Numbered from the stretch's first letter, positions 1 through 10,145 are shown. The stretch is 64,000 nt of DNA from G963665925 sp963665925 (GCA_963665925.1 OY762511.1:3100001-3164000); one strand, 5' to 3'. Notes: generated by a model from the letters alone, not told the origin. A program made the numbers and translations.

Positions 1-1
1 G

Positions 2-1897
2 GCAGACGACGGGGAAGACAACAATCTATTTTATGTCGAAGGGCACACAATCCTTAAAAGGGATGGCGATGAAGGCAAACCCTTCTTTATAAAAGGTGTA
101 AATCTGGGCGCTGCACTGCCCGGTAAGACCTTTACTGAGTTTCCAAAGGACAAAGAGGTCTATGCGTCGTGGCTGCAGCAGATGCGCGCGCTGAATATCA
201 ATACTATCCGTGTTTACACACTCCTGCCACCAACATTTTATCAGGCGCTTTATGAGTATAACGAAGCGAGCGATCAGACTATTTATCTGCTTCAGGAAAT
301 ATGGCCGGAGGAATACCCTGCCGATCATAATTATTTGGGTGAGACCTATAACAAGACATACCATCAGGAGATTGAGTACGCAGTCCATGCCATGCATGGC
401 AATGTGAACATTCCAAAGCGGGATTACAGGGCCTATGGCATGTATAACTACGATGTTTCAAAATACCTTATGGGTTACCTTGTGGGCCGTGAAATGGAGC
501 CTGAAGAAGTAAAGGCAACCGATGCCCTTAATGCGGGGTACGGTTTTACAGGAAGGTATCTGTACTCAGTCAGCGGAGCGACACCAACTGAAGCCTGGCT
601 GGCAAGCGGGTGTGACTATGCATTGAAAATTGAGAACATGTTTTATTCAGATTCTCCCCTTGTTGCCATTGTAAGCTGGCCGACACTTGACCCTAAGTCA
701 CATGACAGCGAGTGGAATGCCGAGGGGGACAAAAGCAAGATGTACAATGACAGCGCTGTGGTGGATATTGATAACATAGGTATAAATGCGAGTACGGTGA
801 CAGGATTTTTTGGTGCCTACCATATCTATCCCAATTACCCTGATTTCATGAACAATGAAAAGGCCTATGACGATTATTCTGATGATGAGGGCCGGTTCAG
901 ATACGGGGGATATTTGAAGGAGTTCATGGCAGGGCATGTCAAATATCCGGCAGTGGTTGCTGAGTACGGCATATCGACAAGCCAGATAACTGCGCATTAC
1001 AGTCCTGATGGGTATGATCATGGCGGTCTCTCAGAAGAAATGCAAGGGCAGGGGATTGTCCGCATGACCAAATCCATTATCAACGAAGGTTACAGCGGCG
1101 CCATCATTTTTGAGTGGATGGACGAATGGGCAAAGAAAACATGGACTACGGAGCCCTACATGATTCCATACAACAAGAATCCGTTCTGGCACAATAAGCT
1201 GGACCCTGAACAGAACTACGGACTAATGGCTGTTGAGCCTGAAGAACCCAAACGTGTTGAGGCGGGAAGCGTTGCCCTTGGGCAAAATGAAAGCTACCTC
1301 TATCTGGATGTGGATGTTTCACAGCTTGCATCGGATACCCTAACAATTGCAATCGATACGATCCATACGTCTGATGCGGAGGCGAAAATACCTGAATTCA
1401 TATTGCGTTTAGGTCCAGTGTCGACCTTGAAGGCGAATCCAGGATACAACTGGGCAAATGGAAAGTATGAATCGGTCATGGCCCTTAAAAATGACTATGA
1501 AAATTTGGAACAGATCATCAACAAGGAAAACATTTCTATGTATGGAGATGTAACGCTTGAAAAGAAAATCAATCTAAGTCGATTGAAATATGGAGACTTT
1601 GGGAATCCTGTAAACTGTGTTAATCTTGAAAATAATGTATGGCATGTTAGAATACCTTATGGCTTACTTGGCATTTCTGATCCAACGGAAAATCAGGTTC
1701 TGTTTGATAGCCGAAGAATCATTTCAACACTTCGAGATCAGATTGAAACGCTGGAGATTGATTCTATTGAGCTTTCTATCGCTGAAACCGGAGAAGTCCA
1801 TACATTTGGACTGGAAACATGGGACCAGCCGAGCTATCAGATGCGATACAAAAAAGGTGTTACAGCCATTGCAGATTATTTTGAAAAGATTGACTGA
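2..1897 (+). CDS. Glycoside hydrolase-like TIM-barrel protein (5' truncated by window)
   Basis: The reading frame is open from base 2, so the start lies outside the window; 631 codons are visible. The first visible part reads FYVEGHTILKRDG then FFIKGVNLGAALPGK, the usual opening of clan GH-A glycosidases. Two acidic motifs typical of such barrels follow: VVAEYGISTS (about visible residue 320, a candidate nucleophile strand) and IIFEWMDEWAKKTW (about residue 369). The C-terminal 230 residues look like a beta-rich accessory domain. Substrate cannot be read from sequence, and a carbohydrate-active or envelope role is inference. A small acidic gene starts 15 bases after its stop, so the two are probably co-transcribed. 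Confidence 0.7.
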   Translation, partial: ADDGEDNNLFYVEGHTILKRDGDEGKPFFIKGVNLGAALPGKTFTEFPKDKEVYASWLQQMRALNINTIRVYTLLPPTFYQALYEYNEASDQTIYLLQEIWPEEYPADHNYLGETYNKTYHQEIEYAVHAMHGNVNIPKRDYRAYGMYNYDVSKYLMGYLVGREMEPEEVKATDALNAGYGFTGRYLYSVSGATPTEAWLASGCDYALKIENMFYSDSPLVAIVSWPTLDPKSHDSEWNAEGDKSKMYNDSAVVDIDNIGINASTVTGFFGAYHIYPNYPDFMNNEKAYDDYSDDEGRFRYGGYLKEFMAGHVKYPAVVAEYGISTSQITAHYSPDGYDHGGLSEEMQGQGIVRMTKSIINEGYSGAIIFEWMDEWAKKTWTTEPYMIPYNKNPFWHNKLDPEQNYGLMAVEPEEPKRVEAGSVALGQNESYLYLDVDVSQLASDTLTIAIDTIHTSDAEAKIPEFILRLGPVSTLKANPGYNWANGKYESVMALKNDYENLEQIINKENISMYGDVTLEKKINLSRLKYGDFGNPVNCVNLENNVWHVRIPYGLLGISDPTENQVLFDSRRIISTLRDQIETLEIDSIELSIAETGEVHTFGLETWDQPSYQMRYKKGVTAIADYFEKID

Positions 1898-1912
1898 GAA
1901 CGAGGTGCGTAT

Positions 1913-2173
1913 ATGATTACGATAAAAGTGGAAGACCTTCGCAAGCTGCTGGAAGCCCTGGATGCAGATGAAGTGGAGTATGTTGATTTGGACATTGATG
2001 CCTATGACGAAGAGGAGAAGTATCTTACAGTCGATGGTTATGACGGCTACGGTGGTGGCAGCGGCTATGATGCGCTTGAAGGCTATGAAGTAGATCCAAA
2101 CTACAGGTTGATGGCAGAAGAAGCATCAGATGACCTTGTAACTCAAATTCAGCTGGCAGATACGAAAAAGTAA
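1913..2173 (+). CDS. Small acidic hypothetical protein
   Basis: This encodes an 86-residue, strongly acidic protein with a central Gly/Tyr-rich stretch (DGYDGYGGGSGYD). ATG 1913 is preceded by GAGGTG at a suitable distance, and the gene follows the glycosidase-like gene by 15 bases, so translation looks real. There is no signal peptide, membrane segment or family I recognise. It may be an accessory to the upstream enzyme, but no function can be assigned. Confidence 0.6.
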   Translation: MITIKVEDLRKLLEALDADEVEYVDLDIDAYDEEEKYLTVDGYDGYGGGSGYDALEGYEVDPNYRLMAEEASDDLVTQIQLADTKK

Positions 2174-2187
2174 ATGAATGCTACAGG

Positions 2188-2233
2188 AAATCCGCTCTAT
2201 TTTAGTGTATATAAGACACTCGGGAGCGGATTT
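2188..2233 (+). terminator. Probable intrinsic terminator
   Basis: The arms AAATCCGCTC (2188-2197) and GAGCGGATTT (2224-2233) pair perfectly around a 26-base loop and are followed by a short T-rich stretch. It lies just after the small acidic gene. Confidence 0.55.
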
Positions 2234-2347
2234 TCTTTAGAACATTTACTGAGAAAGTGCACAGTTCCATTTTTATCTGGGTATTTATGTCTATATGATT
2301 GGGGATTACAGGAAGGGGACAGACCTAAAAAGTAAAGGAGGCGCGTG

Positions 2348-3511
2348 ATGGAACATTTTGACGTGAATCGATGTGCAGTACCTTTTAAAAAGAATGAGCA
2401 GCTTATTTGTAAAGACGCCAGCAAAAACTGCATGTTTTTGATTCTCAATGGGCGTGTCGGAATTTACAAGTCCCACGACAAGGGAACAACCATTGTAAAA
2501 GAACTTGGAAGTGGTGAGTTTGTCGGCGCGGTTGCATTCTTTTCAAATAGACATCAGAACAAAAAATTCATTGCGCTTGAAGATACATTGGCAGTTCGGA
2601 TTGGTGAAGACAACCTGAATGATTTCATTTCATCCCACCCAGGGGTTATTGTCAAATTGATGGCAAATTTGAGTGATAAGCTACGGGTGGCAAATGAGGC
2701 ATATTCTCAAAATGGCGTGGATGCGTTTGTCTACAAGGAAGGGCTTCAAGTGGAGCCTCCGGATATTATGGAAGGCAAAATGTATCCTAAGGGACATCAG
2801 AAGTATCCTAAAAAAATTGACGAAGGGCATATGCGATTCATTTCCGACAAGTCCATAAAATGTCCGGTTTGTGAAAACAGCTTTAGGGTGTATGAGGTTA
2901 AATGGTCAAAATTAAAGCTCCTTGAAAACCGGAGAGATTTCAGAAAAATTTACGAGGGCTTCGATGAGAATTGGTATGATATATGGGCATGTCCCCACTG
3001 CCATTATGCAAACGCTCACGATGCTTTTTTCAAATTGAATGCGCTTCAAAAAAAAGATCTGAAGCTGAAACTGGAAAATCTCATAGAGCTGAGAACTAAG
3101 TGCGAACTTTTGAAAAGAAATTATGACCAAGTTTTTCAAGACTACTATTTGGCACTTGTAAGTAAGTTTATAATGCATGCGTCAAGCTTTGAACTGGGTC
3201 ACCTGTGGCTCAAACTGGCATGGTTATATCAAGACTGCAATCATACTGAAATGTTCGAAATGGCTTATAGGCAGGCTAGACAGTACTATTGTGACGGCCT
3301 CTTCAACTCCACGAGAACCATGGATATTGCTGAGGAACAGAAAATGTTCATATTGATTGGAGAGATGTACATTGTCGAGAAAGATTATGATAATGCCAAA
3401 AAGTACTTTTCCATGGGCATCAAGAATTCTGTCGGCAATAAGGCAATGAATCTTGCCGCGCGCAAGAGGCTTGAAATTGTGGATGAACTGGTGCTTGTGA
3501 CGGATGAATAA
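2348..3511 (+). CDS. Cyclic-nucleotide-binding-like domain plus DUF2225 zinc-ribbon protein
   Basis: This is a 387-residue cytoplasmic protein. Residues about 5-120 form a Crp-type cyclic nucleotide-binding fold (GRVGIYKS, GSGEFVGAVAFFS, ALEDTLAVRI). Residues about 150-230 match the DUF2225 pattern, with CPVC and CPHC pairs suggesting a zinc ribbon, and the C-terminus is helical and TPR-like (EMYIVEKDYDNAKKYFSMGI). No DNA-binding helix-turn-helix follows the sensor, so it is not a normal Crp regulator. ATG 2348 was chosen over GTG 2345 because AAAGGAG lies 7 bases upstream. It is convergent with the next gene, sharing a terminator. The effector and partners are unknown. Confidence 0.8.
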   Translation: MEHFDVNRCAVPFKKNEQLICKDASKNCMFLILNGRVGIYKSHDKGTTIVKELGSGEFVGAVAFFSNRHQNKKFIALEDTLAVRIGEDNLNDFISSHPGVIVKLMANLSDKLRVANEAYSQNGVDAFVYKEGLQVEPPDIMEGKMYPKGHQKYPKKIDEGHMRFISDKSIKCPVCENSFRVYEVKWSKLKLLENRRDFRKIYEGFDENWYDIWACPHCHYANAHDAFFKLNALQKKDLKLKLENLIELRTKCELLKRNYDQVFQDYYLALVSKFIMHASSFELGHLWLKLAWLYQDCNHTEMFEMAYRQARQYYCDGLFNSTRTMDIAEEQKMFILIGEMYIVEKDYDNAKKYFSMGIKNSVGNKAMNLAARKRLEIVDELVLVTDE

Positions 3512-3522
3512 GCAGTCTTTAA

Positions 3523-3570
3523 AAAAGCTAACAGAGGGCAAACTGGATACGCTCCCTACTGTTAGCTTTT
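3523..3570. terminator. Bidirectional terminator
   Basis: The arms AAAAGCTAACAG (3523-3534) and CTGTTAGCTTTT (3559-3570) form a perfect 12-bp stem with an A run on one side and a T run on the other. It serves the two convergent genes. Confidence 0.85.
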
Positions 3571-3576
3571 CTATTT

Positions 3577-5022
3577 CTATATGGAGATGACAGCATTCCT
3601 GCCAGCATCCTTCGCTTGATACAAGGAATTGTCTGCGCGGTTTATCGCTTCACGTACACTAATTCCATCAGATGGTTTAACTGTACTTACGCCAATGCTG
3701 ATTGTAATTCTTCCATAGGATGACGACTTGTGTTCCAGATTTAAGTCATAGACGGCATCGCGAATCTTTTCACCAATTCTTACGGCTTCATCATTTGGAA
3801 CGTCTTTAAGGATGAGTGAGAATTCCTCACCTCCAAATCGGGCAAGGACATCTTCTTTGCGTGTATGGTCGCTGATACATTCTGTAACTGCTTTTAAAAT
3901 CTCATCCCCATAGAGATGCCCATAAGTGTCGTTATACTGCTTGAACTTGTCAATATCCATCAGGAGGACACTTACAGTCCTTGTCTTGTCTCCAGACATC
4001 CAGAGCTTTTCCATGTACAGGTTCAAGTATTTCCTATTGTATATTTCAGTTAAAAAGTCTCTTTCGTTGTCGTATTTAAGCAGTTCATTCAAATCATCGA
4101 TTTCGGACTTCATATTGCTGATCATATAAATAAAGGCCATTATAATCAATATGGATATCCCGTTAATGATTAGGGTGTTGGCATTGATATGTTCGAAGTC
4201 AGACAATTTGCTGTCATAAGACGTAGCGACTGCCAGATACCAGTTCACACCCTTCACCTTTTGAATGATACCGCGTACGATTTTGTCATTGTCGTTATAT
4301 TCTACTCGAATCGGTTCGCTTGACAACTTGATTCTTTCAAAATATTTCATCAGATTGGTATCTTGAATATCTGTATAAAGATTCTTACCGACGAGGGCAT
4401 CTTTACTGGTGTGGGTAATGATGAGGCCGTCGTTGTCGAGCAGATATGAAAAGGAATTGTCATTTTCAAGTTTGTTTTTCAAATAGCCTTTTATGTTATT
4501 TAGAAATACATCTGCAGATAGAACCCCTGCAAATCCATCATCAAGATAGAGTGGCATGCTGATTGTAACAAGCTGAGAACCGGTTTCGCGGTCAATATAT
4601 ACTTTTGAAACTATGATTGTATCAGCTGCGACTGCTTCGCGGTACCAAACTCTCGTTCTGGGATCGTAATCAGAAGGCGGAACCCATTGACCACCTGTGA
4701 CAAATCTGCCGTCTGCCAGCCCGATGTACAACTGAGAAATATCAGGATCTGCATTGTTGATATTGAGAAAGAGATTTGCCGTATTGTCTTGGGTGATGTC
4801 CTCATAGGCGAAATTATCCAGAATATCACTGCTGGTCTTCAGTATGTCCTTCTTGTTGTTTATCCAGATGCCAAAATCACTTGCTACCATGCTTAAGTCA
4901 TTGACTAGATTGTCATATTGCTTCTCGCTGATTTGCCTTTCGATTTGATCAATATTATAAAGTGTAAATACAATAATAGTTGCTATTAAAAGGACGATTG
5001 TCAGTCGAAAGTTCTTTCTCAT
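3577..5022 (-). CDS. Membrane diguanylate cyclase, Cache sensor plus GGDEF
   Basis: The predicted product makes the second messenger cyclic di-GMP from two GTP. The layout is a transmembrane helix (about residues 5-25), a periplasmic double-Cache domain, a second helix (about 285-305), then a GGDEF domain. The active-site loop is an intact GGEEF at about 396-400. An RxxD product-inhibition site (RKED) stands five residues before it, so allosteric feedback is likely. ATG at 5022 (MRKNF) was chosen because a GGGGGG stretch lies 9 bases upstream; in-frame ATGs at 5031 and 5094 are alternatives. The Cache domain should bind an extracellular small molecule of unknown identity. Confidence 0.88.
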   Translation of the reverse strand: MRKNFRLTIVLLIATIIVFTLYNIDQIERQISEKQYDNLVNDLSMVASDFGIWINNKKDILKTSSDILDNFAYEDITQDNTANLFLNINNADPDISQLYIGLADGRFVTGGQWVPPSDYDPRTRVWYREAVAADTIIVSKVYIDRETGSQLVTISMPLYLDDGFAGVLSADVFLNNIKGYLKNKLENDNSFSYLLDNDGLIITHTSKDALVGKNLYTDIQDTNLMKYFERIKLSSEPIRVEYNDNDKIVRGIIQKVKGVNWYLAVATSYDSKLSDFEHINANTLIINGISILIIMAFIYMISNMKSEIDDLNELLKYDNERDFLTEIYNRKYLNLYMEKLWMSGDKTRTVSVLLMDIDKFKQYNDTYGHLYGDEILKAVTECISDHTRKEDVLARFGGEEFSLILKDVPNDEAVRIGEKIRDAVYDLNLEHKSSSYGRITISIGVSTVKPSDGISVREAINRADNSLYQAKDAGRNAVISI

Positions 5023-5184
5023 ATGCCTCATCCCCCCACTTGATTGAGATGTGTTCACAATCCGAATTGAAATCTTGTAATGATTATACCCCAAAAGATA
5101 CGAAATACGAGTATAATCAGTATTTTCATAAGGTATATAAACAGCTGGTTAGAGTTGGGTATGTGTGAAAGTGGCAAGAATTGA

Positions 5185-5217
5185 AAAAGACCAATGGAGA
5201 TTATCCATTAGTCTTTT
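5185..5217 (-). terminator. Terminator after gldA
   Basis: AAAAGACCAATGGA (5185-5198) pairs with TCCATTAGTCTTTT (5204-5217) with one mismatch and a 5-base loop. Read on the minus strand it ends in a T run just after the glycerol dehydrogenase gene. Confidence 0.7.
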
Positions 5218-5311
5218 AAAATGCCTTCAATATATGATTAAGCCAACGCCTCACTGATTATAGGCAAGGAAAGAACGTGCACAATTTGTTTAGGGAGCTG
5301 TACCCTGAACA

Positions 5312-6403
5312 TTAGAGTGCTGCACCAAGCTTGTCGGCAGTGAGTATAGCAGCGTAAACATCATCTGCAGTGACATTGAAAGGCATATTGTGAATGGTTT
5401 CGCCCTCGGCAGTTGATGCCTTAGCAACCTCGCGGATTTGATCCAATGTGACCTGGCCTGCATTCAAATCAGCCAGTGTAGTTGGAAGTCCAACACTTTT
5501 GCAGAACTGAACCACTTCAGCAATTTCTTCCATAGGTGCGTTTTCAAGTGCCAGCTGTGTAATCGTTCCAAATGCCACTTTTTCACCATGATAGAAATGA
5601 TGACATTCTTCCAGAACCGTAAGGCCGTTATGAATAGCATGGGCTGCAGCAAGACCGCCGCTTTCAAAGCCAATTCCGCTTAGGAAGGTGTTGGCTTCGA
5701 TTATTTTTTCAACAGAGGCATTGGAGACCTTGCTTTCTGCTGCAAGTTTGGCTTTAAGACCATCGGAAATCAGACTTCTGTAGCAAAGCTCAGCTAGGGC
5801 CAGTGCACCGTCAGTCGGCATTGCGCCAGCCATTGTGGAAGAATTTGAGCGACTTGTTGCTCTTGCTTCGAAGTATGTTGCAAGGGCATCGCCCATACCA
5901 GAGACGAGCAGGCGTACAGGTGCACCTGCAATGATTTCTGTATCCATAAGGACAACGGTAGGGTTGGTTGGAAGGAGGAGGTACTCATCAAAGACACCTT
6001 CTTCGGTGTAAAGAACAGAGAGTGCCGAGCATGGTGCGTCTGTTGACGCAATTGTCGGTACGATGACAACTGGTTTTTTCATGTGGTAGGCAATGGCTTT
6101 TGCCGTGTCCAGTGTTTTACCGCCGCCGATGCCAACGATGATATCACATGTGTTTTCTTCAGCAATTGCCTGAAGTCTTGCCACTTCAATCTTGGAGCAT
6201 TCACCGCGAAACAGTTCAGATACATATGCGATATTTTCAGCTGCAAAGCTGGCCGATACCGTATCGCTTGTCATACCCATGACAAAATCATCTGCAATTA
6301 CAAAAGGTTTGTTGCCGTAATCGCGAGTGTACTGGTTGAGTTTACTGAGTTCACCTGGGCCTTGAACATATTTTCCGGGACTGATTACAATTTTAGTTGC
6401 CAT
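5312..6403 (-). CDS. gldA: Glycerol dehydrogenase (iron-containing ADH family)
   Basis: This 363-residue protein is a full-length NAD-dependent glycerol dehydrogenase, which oxidises glycerol to dihydroxyacetone. The start MATKIVISPGKYVQG, the nucleotide-binding GIGGGKTLDTAKA and the PTIASTDAPCSALSV segment are hallmarks of GldA. The metal ligands expected from the family are present: Asp in GMGDALAT, His in AAAHAIHNG and His in FYHGEKVAFG. AAAGGAG stands 7 bases before ATG 6403. A PocR/AraC regulator lies upstream on the same strand, behind its own terminator, and may control it. Related substrates such as 1,2-propanediol or hydroxyacetone are possible. Confidence 0.93.
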   Translation of the reverse strand: MATKIVISPGKYVQGPGELSKLNQYTRDYGNKPFVIADDFVMGMTSDTVSASFAAENIAYVSELFRGECSKIEVARLQAIAEENTCDIIVGIGGGKTLDTAKAIAYHMKKPVVIVPTIASTDAPCSALSVLYTEEGVFDEYLLLPTNPTVVLMDTEIIAGAPVRLLVSGMGDALATYFEARATSRSNSSTMAGAMPTDGALALAELCYRSLISDGLKAKLAAESKVSNASVEKIIEANTFLSGIGFESGGLAAAHAIHNGLTVLEECHHFYHGEKVAFGTITQLALENAPMEEIAEVVQFCKSVGLPTTLADLNAGQVTLDQIREVAKASTAEGETIHNMPFNVTADDVYAAILTADKLGAAL

Positions 6404-6572
6404 AACTTTTCTCCTTTAGGTTTAGAGTTTCATTTTTATTGATATTAGTTTAACAATGAACCCTGAAAATGCCCATGGACGATTCCGATATGATCTAGCA
6501 CTATTCCGTGTACTTAAAACGATTTTAGTAGTATTTAGGCATGGTGTCTCCTGGCTTAAATAATTAGTGAAA

Positions 6573-6617
6573 AATCCCCGGACACTTTTGAGTAGGTTTC
6601 AAAGGGATCCGGGGATT
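6573..6617 (-). terminator. Terminator after the AraC-type gene
   Basis: AATCCCCGGA (6573-6582) and TCCGGGGATT (6608-6617) form a 10-bp GC-rich stem. On the minus strand it is followed by a run of five T. It separates the regulator from gldA. Confidence 0.75.
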
Positions 6618-6628
6618 CAGCGATGTAT

Positions 6629-7815
6629 TTATTTTGGCAGTGATTTTCTATACTCGTTGGGTGAGCGTCCTGTGTTTTTCTTAAAGACTCTGGAAAAATA
6701 ATTTGCATCAGAGTAGCCGATTTGAAGGGCTATGGTCAAAATTGAGTCTGAGCGTTCATTAAGCAGACTTTTGGAAACTCGAATACGTTTTGTTGTCAGA
6801 TAGTCCTGCCAGGTAATGCCCGTATGTCGTTTGAAGAGCCTGGAGAAGTAATCGGGTGACAGATTCACATAGCTGGCAATTTCATTATTGGAAAGCTTTT
6901 TATAATAGTATCTGTGCAGATATGCCATGGCATAGTCCAGTTCGTTTTTTCCCTGAAGCGCTTATTGAGGATGATGTCCTCGAACAAATAGTCGTAGAGC
7001 TTGATATAGTAGTCGCTGTTTGTTTCCTTGCGCAGGACCAGCAGGTCGGAATAATTTGCCAGTGTGCTGCGCTGTGGTATTGAAAGCTTAAGGACGGTAA
7101 GCTGTTCTGTGAATATTTTTTCAAACAACTGCAGGTGGATTTGCCGCGTTTCAGGGACAACGTAGTTGTCAAGGAGCTCATAAAGCAGGTGTTTGCCTTC
7201 CATGTAGAGGAGATTGTGCATTTTGATTGCGATACGGCTCGACAGATCAGCAAATTCGTCAATTCGGACAATGCCAGTGGACTGTTTTTCAGCTTGCCTT
7301 GCCAGTGATTTCTTTTCAATGCATTCTATAATATACTGTCGTATGATACCGAGCACACGTGCTGATTTCTGCAACTGTTCATTGGTCATAAATGGGATCG
7401 CCTCATATTTTTCGATGACTGAATCACATTCATCTTCCAGTCTTGATGAAAAATCAATGGACAGGGGACGCATGCTTCTAACTTGACCAGCCATAATGCT
7501 GCCAATGTGTTCGCCATTTACGATAATCGGAATTGCAAAATCAATAAGGCCAGCATGGCAGATATAAATGCAGGTTTCACCAACCTTCGCAGCAATATCA
7601 GCTCCCTTTTTGTCAGAGAGGCAGCACTGGTTGTCTCGAGCTCTTATGATTTTGCAGTAGGACGAGATATTGGACAGCTCCGTAAGCCGATTGCCTGACG
7701 CATCGTTCAGCACAGCTGCAAGACCTGTCAGGTCACAAAAATCATTCAGCATGGTTTCAATGGCGGTTTTCATTGTCTTGTCTTCTAGCAATTGCCTTAA
7801 TGTCATCGGGCACAT
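6629..7815 (-). pseudogene. PocR-domain AraC-family regulator, frameshifted
   Basis: The first frame (from 7815) encodes a PocR sensory domain (about residues 15-170; FCDLTGLAAVLNDASGNRLTE, then CIYICHAGLIDFAIPI with metal-type cysteines) and a linker. The second frame, open to 6629, encodes a complete AraC double helix-turn-helix (NEIASYVNLSPDYFSRLFKR, IALQIGYSDANYFSRVFKK). The frames join at a run of six A on the coding strand (6945-6950). One more A, or a -1 slip, gives the continuous reading REKNELDYAMAYLHRYY. This is a decayed gene, a sequencing indel or slippage. AAAGGAG precedes ATG 7815, and ATG 7806 is also possible. The likely target is gldA, just downstream. Confidence 0.8.
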
Positions 7816-7994
7816 GTCTCCTTTGTCAATTTCTCATAAATCATATCACTCGCTGTTTGCAAATTTCAATGGACATTTTAAAAATAAGCAAAATTTGGAC
7901 AAAATTGTATTGAATGTACAAAATAATACTCCGTTTTCGAAGTAAATACCAGAATGTCTTGTAGCGTCTCCGAGTAATTATAATGCAATCGTCC

Positions 7995-8037
7995 TTTTGC
8001 AGATTTCAATAGCATGTTATAATAGAACAAATGTTCT
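7995..8037 (+). promoter_or_regulatory. Promoter with LexA (SOS) box for the helicase gene
   Basis: TATAAT lies at 8018-8023, with a weak -35 (TTTTGC, 7995-8000) 17 bases upstream. The perfect palindrome AGAACAAATGTTCT (8024-8037) directly follows the -10. It fits the GAAC-N4-GTTC box of firmicute LexA/DinR, so the helicase gene is probably DNA-damage induced. Confidence 0.8.
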
Positions 8038-8057
8038 GTATTTAGAAAGGTGTTCAC

Positions 8058-10145
8058 ATGAAAAGCAACATTGAAATCAACAAGGCAGTTGATGCGCTTA
8101 CGCAACGGGAAATCACGCAATTGGAAGATGCTTATAAGGGCCTTGATTACTTAGAAAAACTCAATAATGGACAAAAAATCGCTGCAACAAGAGACGAAGG
8201 AAATTATCTGGTTATCGCCGGTCCTGGTACTGGAAAAACCCATACCCTTGTGTATCGGGTGCTTCACCTGATCAAAAAGGGTGTTGACCCAAAAGCCATA
8301 GTCATTATTACTTTTACGCGAAAAGCAGGCAATGTATTAAGCGAGAGACTCAACTTTCTCATCCCAAATACAAGGCTGGGATTTGTCGGAACCTTCCATG
8401 CTTTTGCAAACCATATCAGTCAGCTGATCGGCAGCGCGTCTCCAATTTCCAAGTTTCGCCTTCTCGACAGTGAGGATGACATCGAGGTCCACAAACTGGT
8501 ACTGGCTGACTTTGGAAATTTCAAGAGAAATCAGAGAGCCAAAGGCCTTCAAAAGATGATTTCCTACTGTTGCAATACGGGCCTAAGTGTGAAAGAATAT
8601 ATAAAAAAGTTCGACCTTCATAAAATGGAGGATGATGCGGATAACATTGAAAATTACATGCGCATGTATGAAAAATATAAAGTCGATCATATGCTGGCTA
8701 ATTACGATGATTTGATTTCTGTCATGAGCCGCTATTTGGAAAAAGAAGACGGAACAAAGGTGACTGCGCCGTATTCACATTTAATGATTGACGAGTATCA
8801 GGATACCAATAAAATGCAGCTTGATTTTGTGAAGCGGCTTAAAATACCTAACGTCATGGCAATTGGTGATGATTTCCAAGGAATCTACGCTTTTCGTGGT
8901 GCTGACCATAGAATCATATTGAACTTCTTCAACGATTTCAAAGACCCTCAAATGATCAAGCTCACTGAGAACTACAGATCTAACGATGCTATCGTAGGCT
9001 GGACAAATCAGACCATAGCGCGTTCGAAACTCGGCTATCATAAGGCCTTAAAGGCAGCTTCGGGTAAAGACGGAAATGTTAAGGTCATATCGGGGGCATC
9101 GCTTGACAATCATAAGGCGTTTGTCATAGACAGCATAAAGAACAATACGGATAAGACCCATGCCCTTATTTATCGCTTTAACAAGAACCGGACCGTTTTT
9201 GAGAAAGCACTTATTGCTGAAAACATTGATTATGTAGTCTACGGCGGTGTGCGTCTGCTTGAAAGAAAGCATGTCAAGGACGTGCTGAGTTTTCTGATGG
9301 TTTATCTCAACCGACGTGATGTGGTCGGCTTCAATCGCATACTCACACTGCTTCCGGGGATTGGTGTCAAGACTGCCAAACGCCTAATCAAGACCAACAT
9401 GGAAGACATCAGTCATTTGAAGGGCGAAAAGCATGACCTGGTCAAATCAGTCAAAGAACTGCTGTGTTCTACAGATGAAAAATCGGTGCTATTTGATAAT
9501 ATCTGTGCCTTCTACTTTTCAATTTATGAGAGTATTGAGTCAGACTACTATACCAAAGAAGAAATAGAAGATGACTTCAAGCTGGTTCGAGACCTGCTCG
9601 TGACCTTTGATGCCCTTGAAAACTTCATCGTCAATATTATTTTGGAACCTGTTGTTGACCTGAAAAAGGGCAAGAATCCCAAGGTGGTCTTAACGACGAT
9701 TCACTCGGCAAAGGGGCTTGAGTTTGACTGTGTTTACTATTTCCATACCCATGACTGGTATAAGAACTATGACCTTGAAACCCTGGAAGAGGACCGTCGA
9801 CTTTTCTATGTCGGCATTTCACGGGCAAAACACCAGTTATATGTTTTTGACCATACCGAAGTGTCACGGGACTTTAAAGACATTTTGCGGGATTTTGACA
9901 GCTTGCCAGAGGTGGAAAGCCCAGAAACTGCAAATATGGAAGCCGGAAGTGACAAAGAGCTTTCGAAAGATTTGAGCCCTGAAAAAGATAGTGAAGTGAA
10001 GACCCTGACACCAGAGGCCGTGTCTGATATAGCCCCTCATGCAGATGGAGAAAGTGAAAAGCACCCTCTTAAAGATACAAATCAGACCAATAGAAAAAGA
10101 GTGGTCGACAATGTCATCCATGTTGATTTTGGGAGACGGGGCTAG
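8058..10145 (+). CDS. UvrD/Rep/PcrA-family DNA helicase (SF1A)
   Basis: This 695-residue ATP-dependent 3'-5' DNA helicase has all the superfamily motifs in order: Walker A AGPGTGKT (about 54-61), Ia VIITFTRKAG, Walker B/II MIDEYQDTN (about 243), III GDDFQGIYAFRGAD, IV ENYRSN, V TIHSAKGLEFD and VI DRRLFYVGISRAKHQ (about 579). It is slightly shorter than PcrA, and the last 90 residues are a low-complexity acidic tail rich in Glu/Ser/Pro. AGAAAGG precedes ATG 8058. A LexA box in the promoter points to a role in repair or recombination after DNA damage. It stands alone between terminators, so it is probably an accessory UvrD-like enzyme rather than the housekeeping PcrA. Confidence 0.92.
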   Translation: MKSNIEINKAVDALTQREITQLEDAYKGLDYLEKLNNGQKIAATRDEGNYLVIAGPGTGKTHTLVYRVLHLIKKGVDPKAIVIITFTRKAGNVLSERLNFLIPNTRLGFVGTFHAFANHISQLIGSASPISKFRLLDSEDDIEVHKLVLADFGNFKRNQRAKGLQKMISYCCNTGLSVKEYIKKFDLHKMEDDADNIENYMRMYEKYKVDHMLANYDDLISVMSRYLEKEDGTKVTAPYSHLMIDEYQDTNKMQLDFVKRLKIPNVMAIGDDFQGIYAFRGADHRIILNFFNDFKDPQMIKLTENYRSNDAIVGWTNQTIARSKLGYHKALKAASGKDGNVKVISGASLDNHKAFVIDSIKNNTDKTHALIYRFNKNRTVFEKALIAENIDYVVYGGVRLLERKHVKDVLSFLMVYLNRRDVVGFNRILTLLPGIGVKTAKRLIKTNMEDISHLKGEKHDLVKSVKELLCSTDEKSVLFDNICAFYFSIYESIESDYYTKEEIEDDFKLVRDLLVTFDALENFIVNIILEPVVDLKKGKNPKVVLTTIHSAKGLEFDCVYYFHTHDWYKNYDLETLEEDRRLFYVGISRAKHQLYVFDHTEVSRDFKDILRDFDSLPEVESPETANMEAGSDKELSKDLSPEKDSEVKTLTPEAVSDIAPHADGESEKHPLKDTNQTNRKRVVDNVIHVDFGRRG

